Part shown: positions 26,774 through 35,619 of the stretch, one piece after another
Layout of the letters: every line of letters starts with the position of its first letter
Numbering within the stretch: position 1 is the first letter of the stretch
Assembly (NCBI RefSeq): GCF_010093125.1
Contig: NZ_NMZQ01000047.1
Span: forward strand, 1-64,000
Direction: 5' to 3'
Source of the DNA: Veillonella sp. R32
GTDB taxonomy: Bacteria > Bacillota > Negativicutes > Veillonellales > Veillonellaceae
DNA: 64,000 nucleotides
The notes under the pieces: model-generated
Told to the model about the DNA's origin: nothing
Seen by the model: the letters and a program-made list of their open reading frames with translations, nothing else
Database searches by the model: none
Position numbers and translations under genes: made by a program

Positions 26774-28282
26774 ATGCGTATACAAATTGTAATGCGTCTA
26801 GTAGGGCAACTTATCTTAGTGGTGGCTGCTATTATGCTGGTGCCATTCTGCTATGGTTTGGTATTCGAAGAAATATATGTGTCTTTCTTAATGAGTGCCC
26901 TATTAGCAGCCGTTACAGGAGGGCTATTATATTATTATGGCGAGCCTAGTTCGTCTTATAGTTTGCGTGACGGCTTTTTGACGGTAAGCTCTATTTGGAT
27001 TTTAGTTTCCTTTTTTGCAGCCTTACCGTTTTATTTTGGTGGTGTTTTGCCTAACTTTATTGATGCTGTATTTGAGTCTGTATCAGGTATTACGGCTACC
27101 GGCGCCTCAGTCATTCCTGATATTGATGTGTTGCCACCAAGCTATGTCCTTTGGCGCAGTTTAACGCATTGGCTAGGGGGCATGGGGATTGTCGTCTTAG
27201 TATTGGCATTCCTAAAGAATTTGGGGGCCGATTCAGCTCATCTATTTAATGCAGAAGCGTCTGTGCCACGACCAGGTGTTGTATTGCCTAGAATTCGTTC
27301 GATGGCCTTTAAATTATGGACTATTTATTTATTATTCACAGCGGTTTGCTTTATTGCCTTATGTTTAGCTGGCATGAGTTATTTTGATGCCGTTAATATG
27401 ACCTTTACTACCATTGCGACAGGCGGTTATACACCTAATACTGGGGTGGCTGATATTTATGCTGAAAATGGCATTATTCGAGGGTTACTCATGTTTTTTA
27501 TGATATTAGCAGGTGGTAACTTTACGGTGTATTATGCGGTGTTCCAACGTGGCTTAAGTGCTGTTTGGCAAGATTTTGAATATCGTATGTACTTGTTAAT
27601 TTTAGCTATTGGTATTCTTATTGTCATGTTGGCCTTATTCTTTGCAGGGGGGCAGAGCTTTGGCGATGCCATTAATAATGGGGCCTTTATGCTTGTATCC
27701 ATGCAAACAGGCTCAGGCCTTGCTTTAGGAAATTATGATGTATGGCCACCATTAGCACAAATGATGCTCTTTTCAGCCACTTTCTTTGGTGGTTGTAGTG
27801 GTTCCACTACTGGTGGCATTAAGATTATTCGTATTATTATTCTTATAAAAAGTGTAATTATCTATTTGCGCAAAGCGATTCATCCAGATATTGTACAATC
27901 CATTACGATTAATGGGAAACGAATGCCACAGAAATGGGTACAAATGACGCAAGAATTTTTCTTCCTGTATATGACCGTGTTTGCTATTTCCGCGTTAGGC
28001 ATATCAGCAACAGGCCTTAGTTTTGGTGAATCGTTACAATGCGTAGCAGGTATTCTAGGTAATGTAGGATTAGCTTTTGGTTCTTTAGGGCCAGAAGGGT
28101 CGTTTACCATCTTACATCCTATCGCTAAATTAATTTGCATCTTAGATATGCTATTAGGTCGTTTAGAATTATTTACTCTCTTAGTATTGTTGCATCCTGA
28201 TTTTTGGCAAGGGTATTTCTTGAAACGACGTAAACGTAGTTATAAAGTATGGCAACCAACGGGGACACATCGTCGCCTATAG
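26774..28282 (+). CDS. trkH: Trk potassium uptake channel TrkH
   Basis: 502 residues, multi-pass membrane protein of the TrkH/KtrB superfamily. Four M1-P-M2 repeats carry the selectivity filter glycines, for example SGITATGASV, TTIATGGYTP, SMQTGSGLAL and GNVGLAFGSLGP. The loop GGCSGSTTGGIKIIR is typical of the family. It forms the K+ channel with TrkA. The start follows GAGGTGG. Confidence 0.95.
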   Translation: MRIQIVMRLVGQLILVVAAIMLVPFCYGLVFEEIYVSFLMSALLAAVTGGLLYYYGEPSSSYSLRDGFLTVSSIWILVSFFAALPFYFGGVLPNFIDAVFESVSGITATGASVIPDIDVLPPSYVLWRSLTHWLGGMGIVVLVLAFLKNLGADSAHLFNAEASVPRPGVVLPRIRSMAFKLWTIYLLFTAVCFIALCLAGMSYFDAVNMTFTTIATGGYTPNTGVADIYAENGIIRGLLMFFMILAGGNFTVYYAVFQRGLSAVWQDFEYRMYLLILAIGILIVMLALFFAGGQSFGDAINNGAFMLVSMQTGSGLALGNYDVWPPLAQMMLFSATFFGGCSGSTTGGIKIIRIIILIKSVIIYLRKAIHPDIVQSITINGKRMPQKWVQMTQEFFFLYMTVFAISALGISATGLSFGESLQCVAGILGNVGLAFGSLGPEGSFTILHPIAKLICILDMLLGRLELFTLLVLLHPDFWQGYFLKRRKRSYKVWQPTGTHRRL

Positions 28283-28320
28283 TAGATCTGTTTTGGATTT
28301 TGCGGGAAAGGAGCTTCTTA

Positions 28321-28920
28321 ATGGCACAAATTGTAAAACAGCCATTAGGTTTATATAAAGCGAATTGCTATGTCTTAAAAGAGTCTGGTCAGGCTATTAT
28401 TATTGATCCAGGGTTTCACGCTCATAAAGTATGGGATATGGTTGGTGATGATCAGTTATTAGCGATTGTGCTGACACATGGCCATTGTGATCATATTTGT
28501 GCAGTGGATGGGGTACGTCATATAAAACCTGTGCCTGTATATATGCATCCTGGTGATGATGAGCTGTTACATACGAAGCGGCGTATGCCGTCTGCTTATA
28601 AAGGCTTATGTCAATCTCCTTATATACCGCTTCATGAAGGTCCTTTAGAAATTGGTCCCTTTAAATTGTTTATTTTTGAAACGCCCGGTCATAGTAAGGG
28701 CAGTGTGGTGATTCAATGGGGACAGCATATTTTCACGGGGGATACATTGTTTAAAAATTCAATTGGTGCTACTAATAATTACAATGGGGATGCGGCTGTC
28801 TTGGCTCAGTCCTTACAACGTATTATGAGCTGGGACCCTCAATTGATTATCCATCCTGGCCATGCAGAGGACACTACTTTAGAAACAGAGCTAATTCATA
28901 ACCATTACTTAAAAGCATAG
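28321..28920 (+). CDS. Metallo-beta-lactamase fold hydrolase
   Basis: 199 residues of the glyoxalase II-like MBL family. Metal ligands are visible in LTHGHCDHICAVDGV, TPGHSKGSV, FTGDTLF and HPGHAEDT. It probably hydrolyses a thioester or related substrate; the exact one is unknown. ATG at 28321 follows AAAGGAG, and the in-frame extension upstream overlaps trkH and is rejected. Confidence 0.88.
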   Translation: MAQIVKQPLGLYKANCYVLKESGQAIIIDPGFHAHKVWDMVGDDQLLAIVLTHGHCDHICAVDGVRHIKPVPVYMHPGDDELLHTKRRMPSAYKGLCQSPYIPLHEGPLEIGPFKLFIFETPGHSKGSVVIQWGQHIFTGDTLFKNSIGATNNYNGDAAVLAQSLQRIMSWDPQLIIHPGHAEDTTLETELIHNHYLKA

Positions 28921-28962
28921 ATTATATCTAATTTTGATATAAATAAAAATGTATATTGCTTA

Positions 28963-28991
28963 TTGACAAAAGTCTTTACTTGAGGCATAAT
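28963..28991 (+). promoter_or_regulatory. Promoter of the liv operon T-box transcript
   Basis: TTGACA at 28963-28968 and CATAAT at 28986-28991 with a 17-base spacer. The transcript should begin near 28998. Confidence 0.8.
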
Positions 28992-28997
28992 AACGTT

Positions 28998-29231
28998 CAT
29001 AACATAGATACAAACGATGACCGAGATAAAAGATATACGTCACTGATACAGAGAGTTAGCGGTTGGTGCGAGCTAATACACACGGATATGTAATACTCAC
29101 TCGAGAGTTTCTTTTGCGATATGTAGTGAAAGACGTTTAGCCCACGTTATGGGTGATAACCAAAGTATAATGTAGGGTGGTACCGCGTATTTGACGCCCC
29201 TATTCACAATCGTGAATAGGGGCGCTTTTTT
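28998..29231 (+). promoter_or_regulatory. Complete T-box leader, probably leucine specific
   Basis: Stem I has a distal arm with the typical GGTTGGTGCGAGC loop (about 29060-29073). A 3' side reading CTC ACTCGAGAG places the candidate specifier CTC (Leu) at 29096-29098. A Stem III-like hairpin (about 29150-29157 region) precedes AGGGTGGTACCGCG at 29174-29187. TAGGG can pair with CCCTA of the terminator arm, forming the antiterminator. The ligand would be uncharged tRNA-Leu; the liv genes downstream fit. Confidence 0.9.
29195..29231 (+). terminator. First T-box terminator of the liv leader
   Basis: A perfect 13-bp stem (CGCCCCTATTCAC at 29195-29207 with GTGAATAGGGGCG at 29212-29224) is followed by six T residues. 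Confidence 0.93.
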
Positions 29232-29240
29232 ATAAATTCA

Positions 29241-29362
29241 CCGTTGTCTACAAGTTAGCGTGGCCTAACTCATACTTGTTCTTTGGTTACATAAGTATAA
29301 TGTAGGGTGGTACCGCGCTTTCACGCCCCTATTTGCTGTGGCAAGTAGGAGCGTGTTTTTTT
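29241..29362 (+). promoter_or_regulatory. Second T-box expression platform without full Stem I
   Basis: Only about 70 bases after the first terminator, AAGTATAATG plus AGGGTGGTACCGCG recurs at 29294-29317, identical to the first copy over that stretch. Upstream is one short hairpin (ACAA-GTTAG at 29250-29258 with CTAAC at 29265-29269 and TTGT at 29276-29279). There is no room for a normal Stem I. It appears to be a duplicated antiterminator/terminator unit placed in series with the first. Confidence 0.85.
29322..29362 (+). terminator. Second T-box terminator of the liv leader
   Basis: CACGCCCCTATTTGC (29322-29336) pairs with GCAAGTAGGAGCGTG (29341-29355) with one mismatch and one G-U pair, followed by seven T residues. 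The left arm can also pair with TAGGG in the second T-box. Confidence 0.9.
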
Positions 29363-29493
29363 ATATAAAAAATAGGGCCTTTAGGTACATAAAATTTTTT
29401 ACTACAAAATGTCTTTTGACAATGAAAATCTGTGTTGTGTCATTACATGTATTGATTTTGTAATTGTAAAGTTTGAGAGAGAGGACGAGATGT

Positions 29494-30678
29494 ATGAAGA
29501 TGATGGGTATGAAGCAAATGGGACACATGAGTAAGCGAATGATGCGCAATATGATTGGCTTATCTTTGGTAACCGCTTTAGCTATTGGGGTAGCTGGTTG
29601 TGGTTCCTCAAATGGAGGCAGTGCGAATAGTGATGAAGCTAAGGTAGCCTTATTGACAGTGACTTCAGGCGGGGCCGCTGCGTATGGTGAGTCTGTAAAA
29701 AATGGCGCTGAATTGGCAGTAGAAGAGATTAATAAAGAGGCCAATAGCATTAAGATTAAATTACAAGTAGAAGATACTAAAGGGGATAAAAATGAAGCTA
29801 TTAATGCGATGAACAAGGTTATCCATAAAGATAATGTAGTGGCTGTCGTGGGCCCTATGTTATCTGGTGATATGTTTGCAGCAGGGCCGATTGCTAATAA
29901 GAATAAAACCGTAGTATTCACTACCACTTCTACTGCTGAAGGGATTACTGAAATTGGTGATTACGCTTTTAGAAATGCAGTACCTGAATCTATTGCTGTA
30001 GCGGAAGCTATTAAGCAAGCTCATGAAAAACTTGGTTTTAAAACGGCGGCTATTATGTATTCTAATAATAATGACCAAATGGTATCAGTTAATAAAACGG
30101 CAGAAAGTACGTTACAAAGCTTGGGCGTACAAATTGTAGATTCAGAAACATTTGCTGATAAAGATACGGATTTTTCTGCTCAATTAACTAAAATTCAACG
30201 AGCTAATCCTGATATTGTTATTGTAGCGTCCTTGTATCAAGAAGGCATTTTGATTGTGAAAAAAATGCGTGAAATGGGGATGACACAAAAGGTAATCGGT
30301 TCCAATGGTTTCAATACACCAGTCTTTATTAAAGGTGCTGGTGCTGCCGCTGATGGTGCTATTGTAGGCACACCTTGGTTCCCCAATAAAGATGATCAGA
30401 AAGTACGTGACTTCCGCGCTGCTTATAAAGCTAAATATGGTACTGAACCAGACCAATTTGCTGCGCAAGCCTATGATGGGATGTATATGGTTGAAAAGGC
30501 CTTGAAAGATTCGGGTAGCACTACGGATCGTGAGAAATTTAGAAATGCGTTAGCTAATCTTAAAGACTTTATCGGGGTAACTGGTAAGTTTGTATTTGAT
30601 GAAAAACGTAATCCTAAAATGGATGTACAGGTTTTAGAAGTGGTAAATGGTCAATATGATGCTCTTAAAGGAAAGTAA
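29494..30678 (+). CDS. livJ: Branched-chain amino acid ABC transporter, binding lipoprotein
   Basis: 394 residues of the type I periplasmic-binding family (Peripla_BP_6). Lipobox VAGC makes Cys36 the likely lipidated residue, after a long Met-rich n-region. Binding-fold segments include TSGGAAAYGESVKNGAELAV and VGPMLSGDMFAAG. ATG at 29494, eight bases after AGGA, is chosen, but later Met codons (for example residue 12) would give a more usual signal peptide. It delivers Leu, Ile or Val to LivHMGF and is under the T-box leader. Confidence 0.92.
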   Translation: MKMMGMKQMGHMSKRMMRNMIGLSLVTALAIGVAGCGSSNGGSANSDEAKVALLTVTSGGAAAYGESVKNGAELAVEEINKEANSIKIKLQVEDTKGDKNEAINAMNKVIHKDNVVAVVGPMLSGDMFAAGPIANKNKTVVFTTTSTAEGITEIGDYAFRNAVPESIAVAEAIKQAHEKLGFKTAAIMYSNNNDQMVSVNKTAESTLQSLGVQIVDSETFADKDTDFSAQLTKIQRANPDIVIVASLYQEGILIVKKMREMGMTQKVIGSNGFNTPVFIKGAGAAADGAIVGTPWFPNKDDQKVRDFRAAYKAKYGTEPDQFAAQAYDGMYMVEKALKDSGSTTDREKFRNALANLKDFIGVTGKFVFDEKRNPKMDVQVLEVVNGQYDALKGK

Positions 30679-30736
30679 TTTTATTTTAAGTAGTGCGTAC
30701 ATATAGTAAGTATATTGAGAAAAGGAGCGAAAGAGA

Positions 30737-31618
30737 GTGCTTATACAACAATTAATTAATGGCTTAACCCTCGGTAGCTCATATGCGGTTATAGCTCTAG
30801 GCTTAACACTTGTCTTTGGGGTGTTAAACATTATCAACATGGCTCATGGAGGCATATTTATGATAGGTGCCTTTATAGGTTTATTATTGGTAACAGAATT
30901 TCACGTTAATATTTTTATAGCTATTTTAGGGGCTATGGTAGGAGGAGCCATACTTGGCTATGCTTTGGAAGTTTGTGCTTTGCGGCCATTACGGCGTAAA
31001 CAAGTATCCCATTTAGCACCCTTAATTAGTACGATTGGGGTATCTATTTTCTTAGAAAGTGTTGCTTTATTAATCTGGGGGCCGCAAACGCGGTCCTTTC
31101 CTACCGAATTTACTGGTAGCGTTATAGATTTTCAGTTATTTAAAATTTCCACGGTACAAATCATCAGCTTAGGTACCGCTATTTTGCTCATGGTAGCATT
31201 ACATATTTGGCTGAAGCGCACTAAGATTGGTAAAGCCATACGGGCTACTTCTTTAAGTACGGAAACGGCCTCCTTATTAGGGGTTAATACCAATTTTATT
31301 ATTTCCTTAACTGTTATGGTTGCTTCTGCTTTAGGTGCGGCAGCTGGTGTATTAGTAGGCCTTACCTTTGATGCTATTGAGCCTATGATGGGCGTGGTTA
31401 TTGGCTTTAAAGGGTTAGCAGTACTTATTTTAGGTGGTTTAGGCAATATTCCTGGTGCTATGGCTGGTGGTTTTATTTTGGGCTTAGCGGAAGTATTGAC
31501 CGTAGCTTATGGCGATTCATCCTATCGGGATGCCGTAGCCTTCGGTTTAATTATTATTTTATTATTCTGGCGTCCACAAGGACTCTTTGGCTCTAAAGAT
31601 AAAGGGGGTAGACCATAA
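30737..31618 (+). CDS. livH: Branched-chain amino acid ABC transporter, permease LivH
   Basis: 293 residues, multi-pass LivH/BPD_transp_2 permease (INGLTLGSSYAVIALGLTLV at the N-terminus, GLGNIPGAMAGGFILGLAE near the end). The start is GTG at 30737, nine bases after AAAGGAG. The stop overlaps the livM ATG by one base. Confidence 0.93.
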   Translation: MLIQQLINGLTLGSSYAVIALGLTLVFGVLNIINMAHGGIFMIGAFIGLLLVTEFHVNIFIAILGAMVGGAILGYALEVCALRPLRRKQVSHLAPLISTIGVSIFLESVALLIWGPQTRSFPTEFTGSVIDFQLFKISTVQIISLGTAILLMVALHIWLKRTKIGKAIRATSLSTETASLLGVNTNFIISLTVMVASALGAAAGVLVGLTFDAIEPMMGVVIGFKGLAVLILGGLGNIPGAMAGGFILGLAEVLTVAYGDSSYRDAVAFGLIIILLFWRPQGLFGSKDKGGRP

Positions 31619-32643
31619 TGGATATATTTAATCCCTATTATCTACAAATTATTATGTTTATGATTGTTAATGCTATTATGGGCATTTCTATCTATATTAC
31701 GTTAGCTACTGGCCAGTTGAGCCTTGGCGCTGCTGGTTTTATGAGTGTAGGCGCTTATGTAGCCGCTCTATTGACCTTGAAGTTGTCTTTACCTATTAGT
31801 TTAGCCATTCTCATTGGTGGTTTATGTGCTATGCTTGTGGCCTTTATTATTGGCTTACCTACAACGCGTTTACAAGGTCTATATTTAGCTATTGCCACCC
31901 TTGGCTTTGGTGAAGTGGTGCGTGTTATATTCCTTAATTTGGATATCACTAATGGAGCTTTAGGCTTATCTGGGATTCCGTCTATTGCTCAAGAAATTAC
32001 CGTATTTTTCTATGAAATTGGTTTAGATAGTATTGGTGATTTAGATGCACAAACCTTGGGTAATATTGGTTTAGTTCTTATCTTATTGATTCTTTTAAGC
32101 TTATTGATTTTCTTCTGTGTTCGCATTAATCATAGTCGTATTGGCCGTGCTTTTGCAGCCATTAAAGCAGATGCTCATGCAGCGGAATTGATGGGGATTA
32201 ATGTAGTGTATTATAAAATGGCAGCCTTTATGATTGGTGCTTTTGTAGCTGGCGTAGGTGGCGGTTTATATGCGCACATAACCTTTTTTATTAATCCTAC
32301 CGATTTTAGCTATCATAAAGTAGTACAAATTCTACTATATCCTGTATTTGGTGGTTCTAATGTGGTATGGGGCTCTTTACTAGGCTCCTTTGTGCTAACC
32401 TTATTACCAGAAGTTTTGCGATTTATGGCAGACTATCGCGATGTCATTTATGGTATTTTGCTAGTAGTACTTATGGCTGTTCGTCCTGATGGCTTGATTA
32501 CGGAACAGGTAGTAGAGCGCATTGGTCGTCGTTTTGGCTGGATACAGGAGTATAAGCCAACAGCTGAAAAACAAGTATTAACTGAACGATTTCAACGCAT
32601 GCGGGCTGAGCATTTAGATCAGCCAAAAGATAATTCACGTTAG
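31618..32643 (+). CDS. livM: Branched-chain amino acid ABC transporter, permease LivM
   Basis: 341 residues, multi-pass permease with LATGQLSLGAAGFMSVGAY and the LivM-type loop RIGRAFAAIKADAHAAELMG that contacts the ATPases. The C-terminal 40 residues are hydrophilic. It pairs with LivH to form the channel. Confidence 0.93.
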   Translation: MDIFNPYYLQIIMFMIVNAIMGISIYITLATGQLSLGAAGFMSVGAYVAALLTLKLSLPISLAILIGGLCAMLVAFIIGLPTTRLQGLYLAIATLGFGEVVRVIFLNLDITNGALGLSGIPSIAQEITVFFYEIGLDSIGDLDAQTLGNIGLVLILLILLSLLIFFCVRINHSRIGRAFAAIKADAHAAELMGINVVYYKMAAFMIGAFVAGVGGGLYAHITFFINPTDFSYHKVVQILLYPVFGGSNVVWGSLLGSFVLTLLPEVLRFMADYRDVIYGILLVVLMAVRPDGLITEQVVERIGRRFGWIQEYKPTAEKQVLTERFQRMRAEHLDQPKDNSR

Positions 32644-32653
32644 GAGGATAGCC

Positions 32654-33412
32654 ATGTTATTAGAATTGAATGACGTAAGTAAACGCTTTGGCGGTATTGC
32701 TGCATTGACAGGCATATCCTTTGGCGTAGAGCAAGGGGAAGTATATGGTGTGATTGGACCTAATGGCGCCGGTAAAACGACTCTATTTAACTTGATTACC
32801 GGTGTATTTCCCGTATCTGATGGGGAGATTGTATTTGATGGTTTATCCATTGTAGGTATAAAGCCTCATCGAACAGTGGAAATGGGCATTGCTCGTACCT
32901 TTCAAAATATTCGCCTCTTTGGTAATATGACAGCCTTAGACACTGTATTTACTGGTATGCATTGTCGTACAGGTTCAGGCTTTTTAAGTAGTTTTTTGCG
33001 AACGAAGCGACAACGCATTGAAGAAGAACGTTGTCGTGGTATTGCCTATGAATTCTTAGAGTTCGTGGGCTTAGCAGACGATGCTAATACAGTGGCTACT
33101 TCCTTACCCTACGGTAAACAGCGCCGATTAGAGATTGCCCGTGCTTTGGCGACCCATCCTCAGTTAATTTTATTGGATGAACCAGCAGCGGGTATGAATG
33201 ATAGTGAAACGGAAGTATTGCGTCAGTTAATAGGAAAAATTCGTGATTTAGGAATTACTGTAATTGTAATCGAACATGATATGTCCTTGATGATGAATAT
33301 TTGTGATCGCTTGGTAGTATTTAACTTTGGTAAAAAAATTGCCGAAGGTACGCCAGCAGAAATTCAAGCGAATCCATTAGTTATTGAAGCGTATTTAGGG
33401 AAGGAGGGATAA
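32654..33412 (+). CDS. livG: Branched-chain amino acid ABC transporter, ATPase LivG
   Basis: 252 residues with Walker A GPNGAGKTTLF, the LivG motif ARTFQNIRLFGNMTALD, a signature read as LPYGKQRRLEIARALA and Walker B LILLDEPAAGMND. The C-terminal EAYLGKEG is typical of LivG. Ribosome binding site TTAGGAGG. Confidence 0.94.
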   Translation: MLLELNDVSKRFGGIAALTGISFGVEQGEVYGVIGPNGAGKTTLFNLITGVFPVSDGEIVFDGLSIVGIKPHRTVEMGIARTFQNIRLFGNMTALDTVFTGMHCRTGSGFLSSFLRTKRQRIEEERCRGIAYEFLEFVGLADDANTVATSLPYGKQRRLEIARALATHPQLILLDEPAAGMNDSETEVLRQLIGKIRDLGITVIVIEHDMSLMMNICDRLVVFNFGKKIAEGTPAEIQANPLVIEAYLGKEG

Positions 33413-33413
33413 T

Positions 33414-34124
33414 ATGCTGACTGTAGAAGGTGTAGTGGCTGGTTATGGTAATATAACGGCCATTAAAAATATTAGTTTTGAAGTGCCTGAAGGGGCCATT
33501 GTATCTTTAATCGGTGCTAATGGTGCTGGTAAATCTACAACGATGCGTACTATTATGGGGCTCTTGCATCCCTCAGCCGGTAGTATTCATTTCGATGGCG
33601 TGGATATTCGGCATAAGAAGACCCATGACATTGTGAAACAGGGGATTTCTTTAGTCCCAGAAGGCCGTCAGATTTTACAAGATATGTCTGTCTATGAAAA
33701 TTTAGAAATGGGCGCTTATACGCGTAAAGATAAAGAAATTGAACAAGATATAAAGGCTGTATTTCAACGTTTTCCTATTTTAGATGAACGAAGCTATCAG
33801 CTAGGAGGCACGTTGTCAGGTGGTCAACAGCAAATGTTGGCCATTGGTAGGGCTCTTATGGCTAGACCTAAATTATTGCTATTAGACGAGCCTTCCATGG
33901 GGCTTGCTCCTTTAGTGGTTACTGATATTTTTAAAACAATTAAAGAAATTAATGCAGCTGGCACGACTATATTATTAGTAGAACAAAATGCTCGACAAGC
34001 CCTAAAGATTTCCGATTATGCATATGTATTAGAAACAGGAAAAATTGTGCTTCATGGTACAGCTCAAGAAATTGCTAATAATCCAAGAGTTATGGATGCT
34101 TACTTAGGTGGCAAATCGGAATAG
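33414..34124 (+). CDS. livF: Branched-chain amino acid ABC transporter, ATPase LivF
   Basis: 236 residues, the second ATPase of the importer: Walker A GANGAGKSTTM, EGRQILQDMSVYENLEMGAY, signature LSGGQQQMLAIGRALM, Walker B LLLLDEPSMGLAP. It starts one base after livG and ends the operon; no clear terminator is seen in the 300 bases that follow. Confidence 0.94.
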   Translation: MLTVEGVVAGYGNITAIKNISFEVPEGAIVSLIGANGAGKSTTMRTIMGLLHPSAGSIHFDGVDIRHKKTHDIVKQGISLVPEGRQILQDMSVYENLEMGAYTRKDKEIEQDIKAVFQRFPILDERSYQLGGTLSGGQQQMLAIGRALMARPKLLLLDEPSMGLAPLVVTDIFKTIKEINAAGTTILLVEQNARQALKISDYAYVLETGKIVLHGTAQEIANNPRVMDAYLGGKSE

Positions 34125-34387
34125 ACGCTTAGTGTATGGGAAGAGTACATCGTATAGTAGAAGAGATATATCATGTATTAAAATAGGGCCTTAGTGCAAC
34201 AGATTACAGTCTTTGGACATGGGTATAAAGCCTTAGTATATATGGATTTTTAAAGCAAAAGAAATTTTTGAAATAAAATTTTAAATTTGCACTAGACAAA
34301 GTGGTTTAAAAAATGGTAGAATTATTTTCGTTGTTAAGGCATACGGAAGTGAACAACAAAAGCTTAAAAATCTTTTAAAAAAGTTGC
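34125..34387. other. AT-rich gap between livF and the tRNA cluster
   Basis: No convincing coding region. A possible upstream promoter (TAGACA at 34293-34298, TAGAAT at 34317-34322, spacer 18) precedes an inverted repeat (GTTGTT near 34331 with AACAAC near 34353) that lacks a T tract. These may give a second start for the tRNA transcript or a short untranslated RNA. Confidence 0.4.
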
Positions 34388-34416
34388 TTGACATTTACTT
34401 CTGAAACCCCTATAAT
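34388..34416 (+). promoter_or_regulatory. Consensus promoter of the tRNA cluster
   Basis: TTGACA (34388-34393), 17-base spacer, TATAAT (34411-34416): a perfect vegetative promoter. Transcription should begin near 34423, about 11 bases before tRNA-Asp. Confidence 0.92.
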
Positions 34417-34433
34417 AACAAAGTAACGTAAAC

Positions 34434-34509
34434 GGCCCCGTGGTGTAGCGGTTAACATGTCGCCCTGTCACGGCGAAGATCGTCAGTTCAAATCTGATCG
34501 GGGTCGCCA
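34434..34509 (+). tRNA. tRNA-Asp (GTC)
   Basis: Acceptor GGCCCCG pairs with CGGGGTC, the anticodon loop reads CTGTCAC (GTC), the T-loop reads GTTCAAATC, and CCA is encoded. First of five tRNA genes in one transcript. Confidence 0.95.
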
Positions 34510-34514
34510 CGTTT

Positions 34515-34590
34515 GCCCCGGTAGCTCAGTCGGTAGAGCAAAGGACTGAAAATCCTTGTGTCGACAGTTCGATTCTGTCCTGGGGCACCA
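34515..34590 (+). tRNA. tRNA-Phe (GAA)
   Basis: Acceptor GCCCCGG with CTGGGGC, D-arm GCTCAGTCGGTAGAGC, anticodon loop CTGAAAA (GAA), T-loop GTTCGATTC and encoded CCA. Confidence 0.96.
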
Positions 34591-34595
34591 TGTGT

Positions 34596-34670
34596 GCGGA
34601 AATAGCTCAGTGGTAGAGCACCGCCTTGCCAAGGCGGGGGTCGCGAGTTCGAATCTCGTTTTCCGCTCCA
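34596..34670 (+). tRNA. tRNA-Gly (GCC)
   Basis: Acceptor GCGGAAA with TTTCCGC, D-arm GCTCAGTGGTAGAGC, anticodon loop TTGCCAA (GCC), T-loop GTTCGAATC and encoded CCA. Confidence 0.96.
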
Positions 34671-34676
34671 CTTTTT

Positions 34677-34751
<75 letters not shown>

Positions 34752-34767
34752 TATATATTCCACCCAT

Positions 34768-34856
34768 GCCGGGGTGGCGGAACAGGCAGACGCAACGGAC
34801 TTAAAATCCGTCGGTTGGAGACAACCGTACCGGTTCGATTCCGGTCCTCGGCACCA
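34768..34856 (+). tRNA. tRNA-Leu (TAA)
   Basis: An 89-base class II tRNA: acceptor GCCGGGG with CCTCGGC, anticodon loop CTTAAAA (TAA), a long variable arm (about CGGTTGGAGACAACCG), T-loop GTTCGATTC and encoded CCA. Confidence 0.96.
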
Positions 34857-34858
34857 TT

Positions 34859-34895
34859 TAGACTGAACATTCGTGTTCAGTCTATTTTTATTTTA
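34859..34895 (+). terminator. Intrinsic terminator of the tRNA cluster
   Basis: A perfect 11-bp stem (TAGACTGAACA with TGTTCAGTCTA) with a stable TTCG tetraloop, followed by a T-rich tract. Confidence 0.95.
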
Positions 34896-35002
34896 AGAAG
34901 TTTTAAATCAAAAGCAGGAATTTTTATCCTCCATAGCGAACTAATATAATAAAGAATTAATCATGGAAGTAAAATGATTCTTTTGGCAGGTAGTTTTGTA
35001 GT

Positions 35003-35031
35003 TTGTTAGTTGTAAAGGTAAGTGCTAGGAT
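35003..35031 (+). promoter_or_regulatory. Possible promoter of the GNAT gene
   Basis: TTGTTA (35003-35008), 17-base spacer, TAGGAT (35026-35031). Moderate match, well placed about 40 bases before the start codon. Confidence 0.4.
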
Positions 35032-35077
35032 TTCTGTAGTTAGCATACTATCAGGCCTAGCTAAAGGAGGATTTTGT

Positions 35078-35530
35078 ATGAACTTTGAACTACGGGATGG
35101 TCACAAGTATATTGATGAAGTTAAAAGACTATTTGTTGAGTATGTTCGGTCCCTCGGTGTAGCGGCTGATATAAAAGAATTTGAAGGGTTAGAAGAAAAG
35201 TATAAAGGTGATAGAGAAGCATTATATATTGCTTTTGTAGATGGTGCACCGGCTGGTTGTGTTGCTTTACGCCATGTCAATTATGAAACGGCTGAAATGA
35301 AACGCCTGTATGTACGTCCTGAATTCCGTCGTACGGGCCTAGGTATGAACATTGCTCATATTGTAGTGGAAGAAGCGAAAGAAAAAGGGTACAGAACATT
35401 ATTATTAGATAGTTTACCAAGCATGGAAAGTGCTAAAGAGCTATATAAAGCATTAGGATTTAAGAGCACTGATAGAAATGTAAAGAAACCAGTGCGTACG
35501 GTTGTTCATCTATCCTTGCCATTAGTATAA
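35078..35530 (+). CDS. GNAT family N-acetyltransferase
   Basis: A 150-residue single GNAT domain. Acetyl-CoA-binding motif A is visible as MKRLYVRPEFRRTGLGMNIA (Q/RxxGxG/A-type loop), followed by GYRTLLLDSLPSM and LYKALGF. The acceptor is unknown. ATG at 35078 follows AAAGGAGG; the longer in-frame start at 35003 is rejected. It is a single-gene unit with a shared terminator. Confidence 0.88.
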   Translation: MNFELRDGHKYIDEVKRLFVEYVRSLGVAADIKEFEGLEEKYKGDREALYIAFVDGAPAGCVALRHVNYETAEMKRLYVRPEFRRTGLGMNIAHIVVEEAKEKGYRTLLLDSLPSMESAKELYKALGFKSTDRNVKKPVRTVVHLSLPLV

Positions 35531-35560
35531 AGAATCATAAGGCCTCAGTTAGGCATACAT

Positions 35561-35602
35561 AAAAAGCGAAGTAAGGCTCAAAGAGCTTTACTTCGCTTTT
35601 TT
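35561..35602. terminator. Bidirectional terminator between GNAT and esterase genes
   Basis: AAAAAGCGAAGTAA pairs with TTACTTCGCTTTTT, extended by inner GCTC/GAGC, with an AAA loop. The A-run on the left and T-run on the right let it end transcription from both sides of this convergent pair. Confidence 0.93.
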
Positions 35603-35619
35603 GTAATTCCTTTAGAAGT

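Noticed and set aside
29232-29362. A second complete, independent T-box riboswitch
   Set aside because: Only about 70 bases precede the second T-box sequence, too few for Stem I with distal loop.
29361-29927. 188-codon minus-strand ORF across livJ
   Set aside because: It lies opposite a well-supported LivJ, has no recognisable domain and no binding site; a shadow of the codon pattern.
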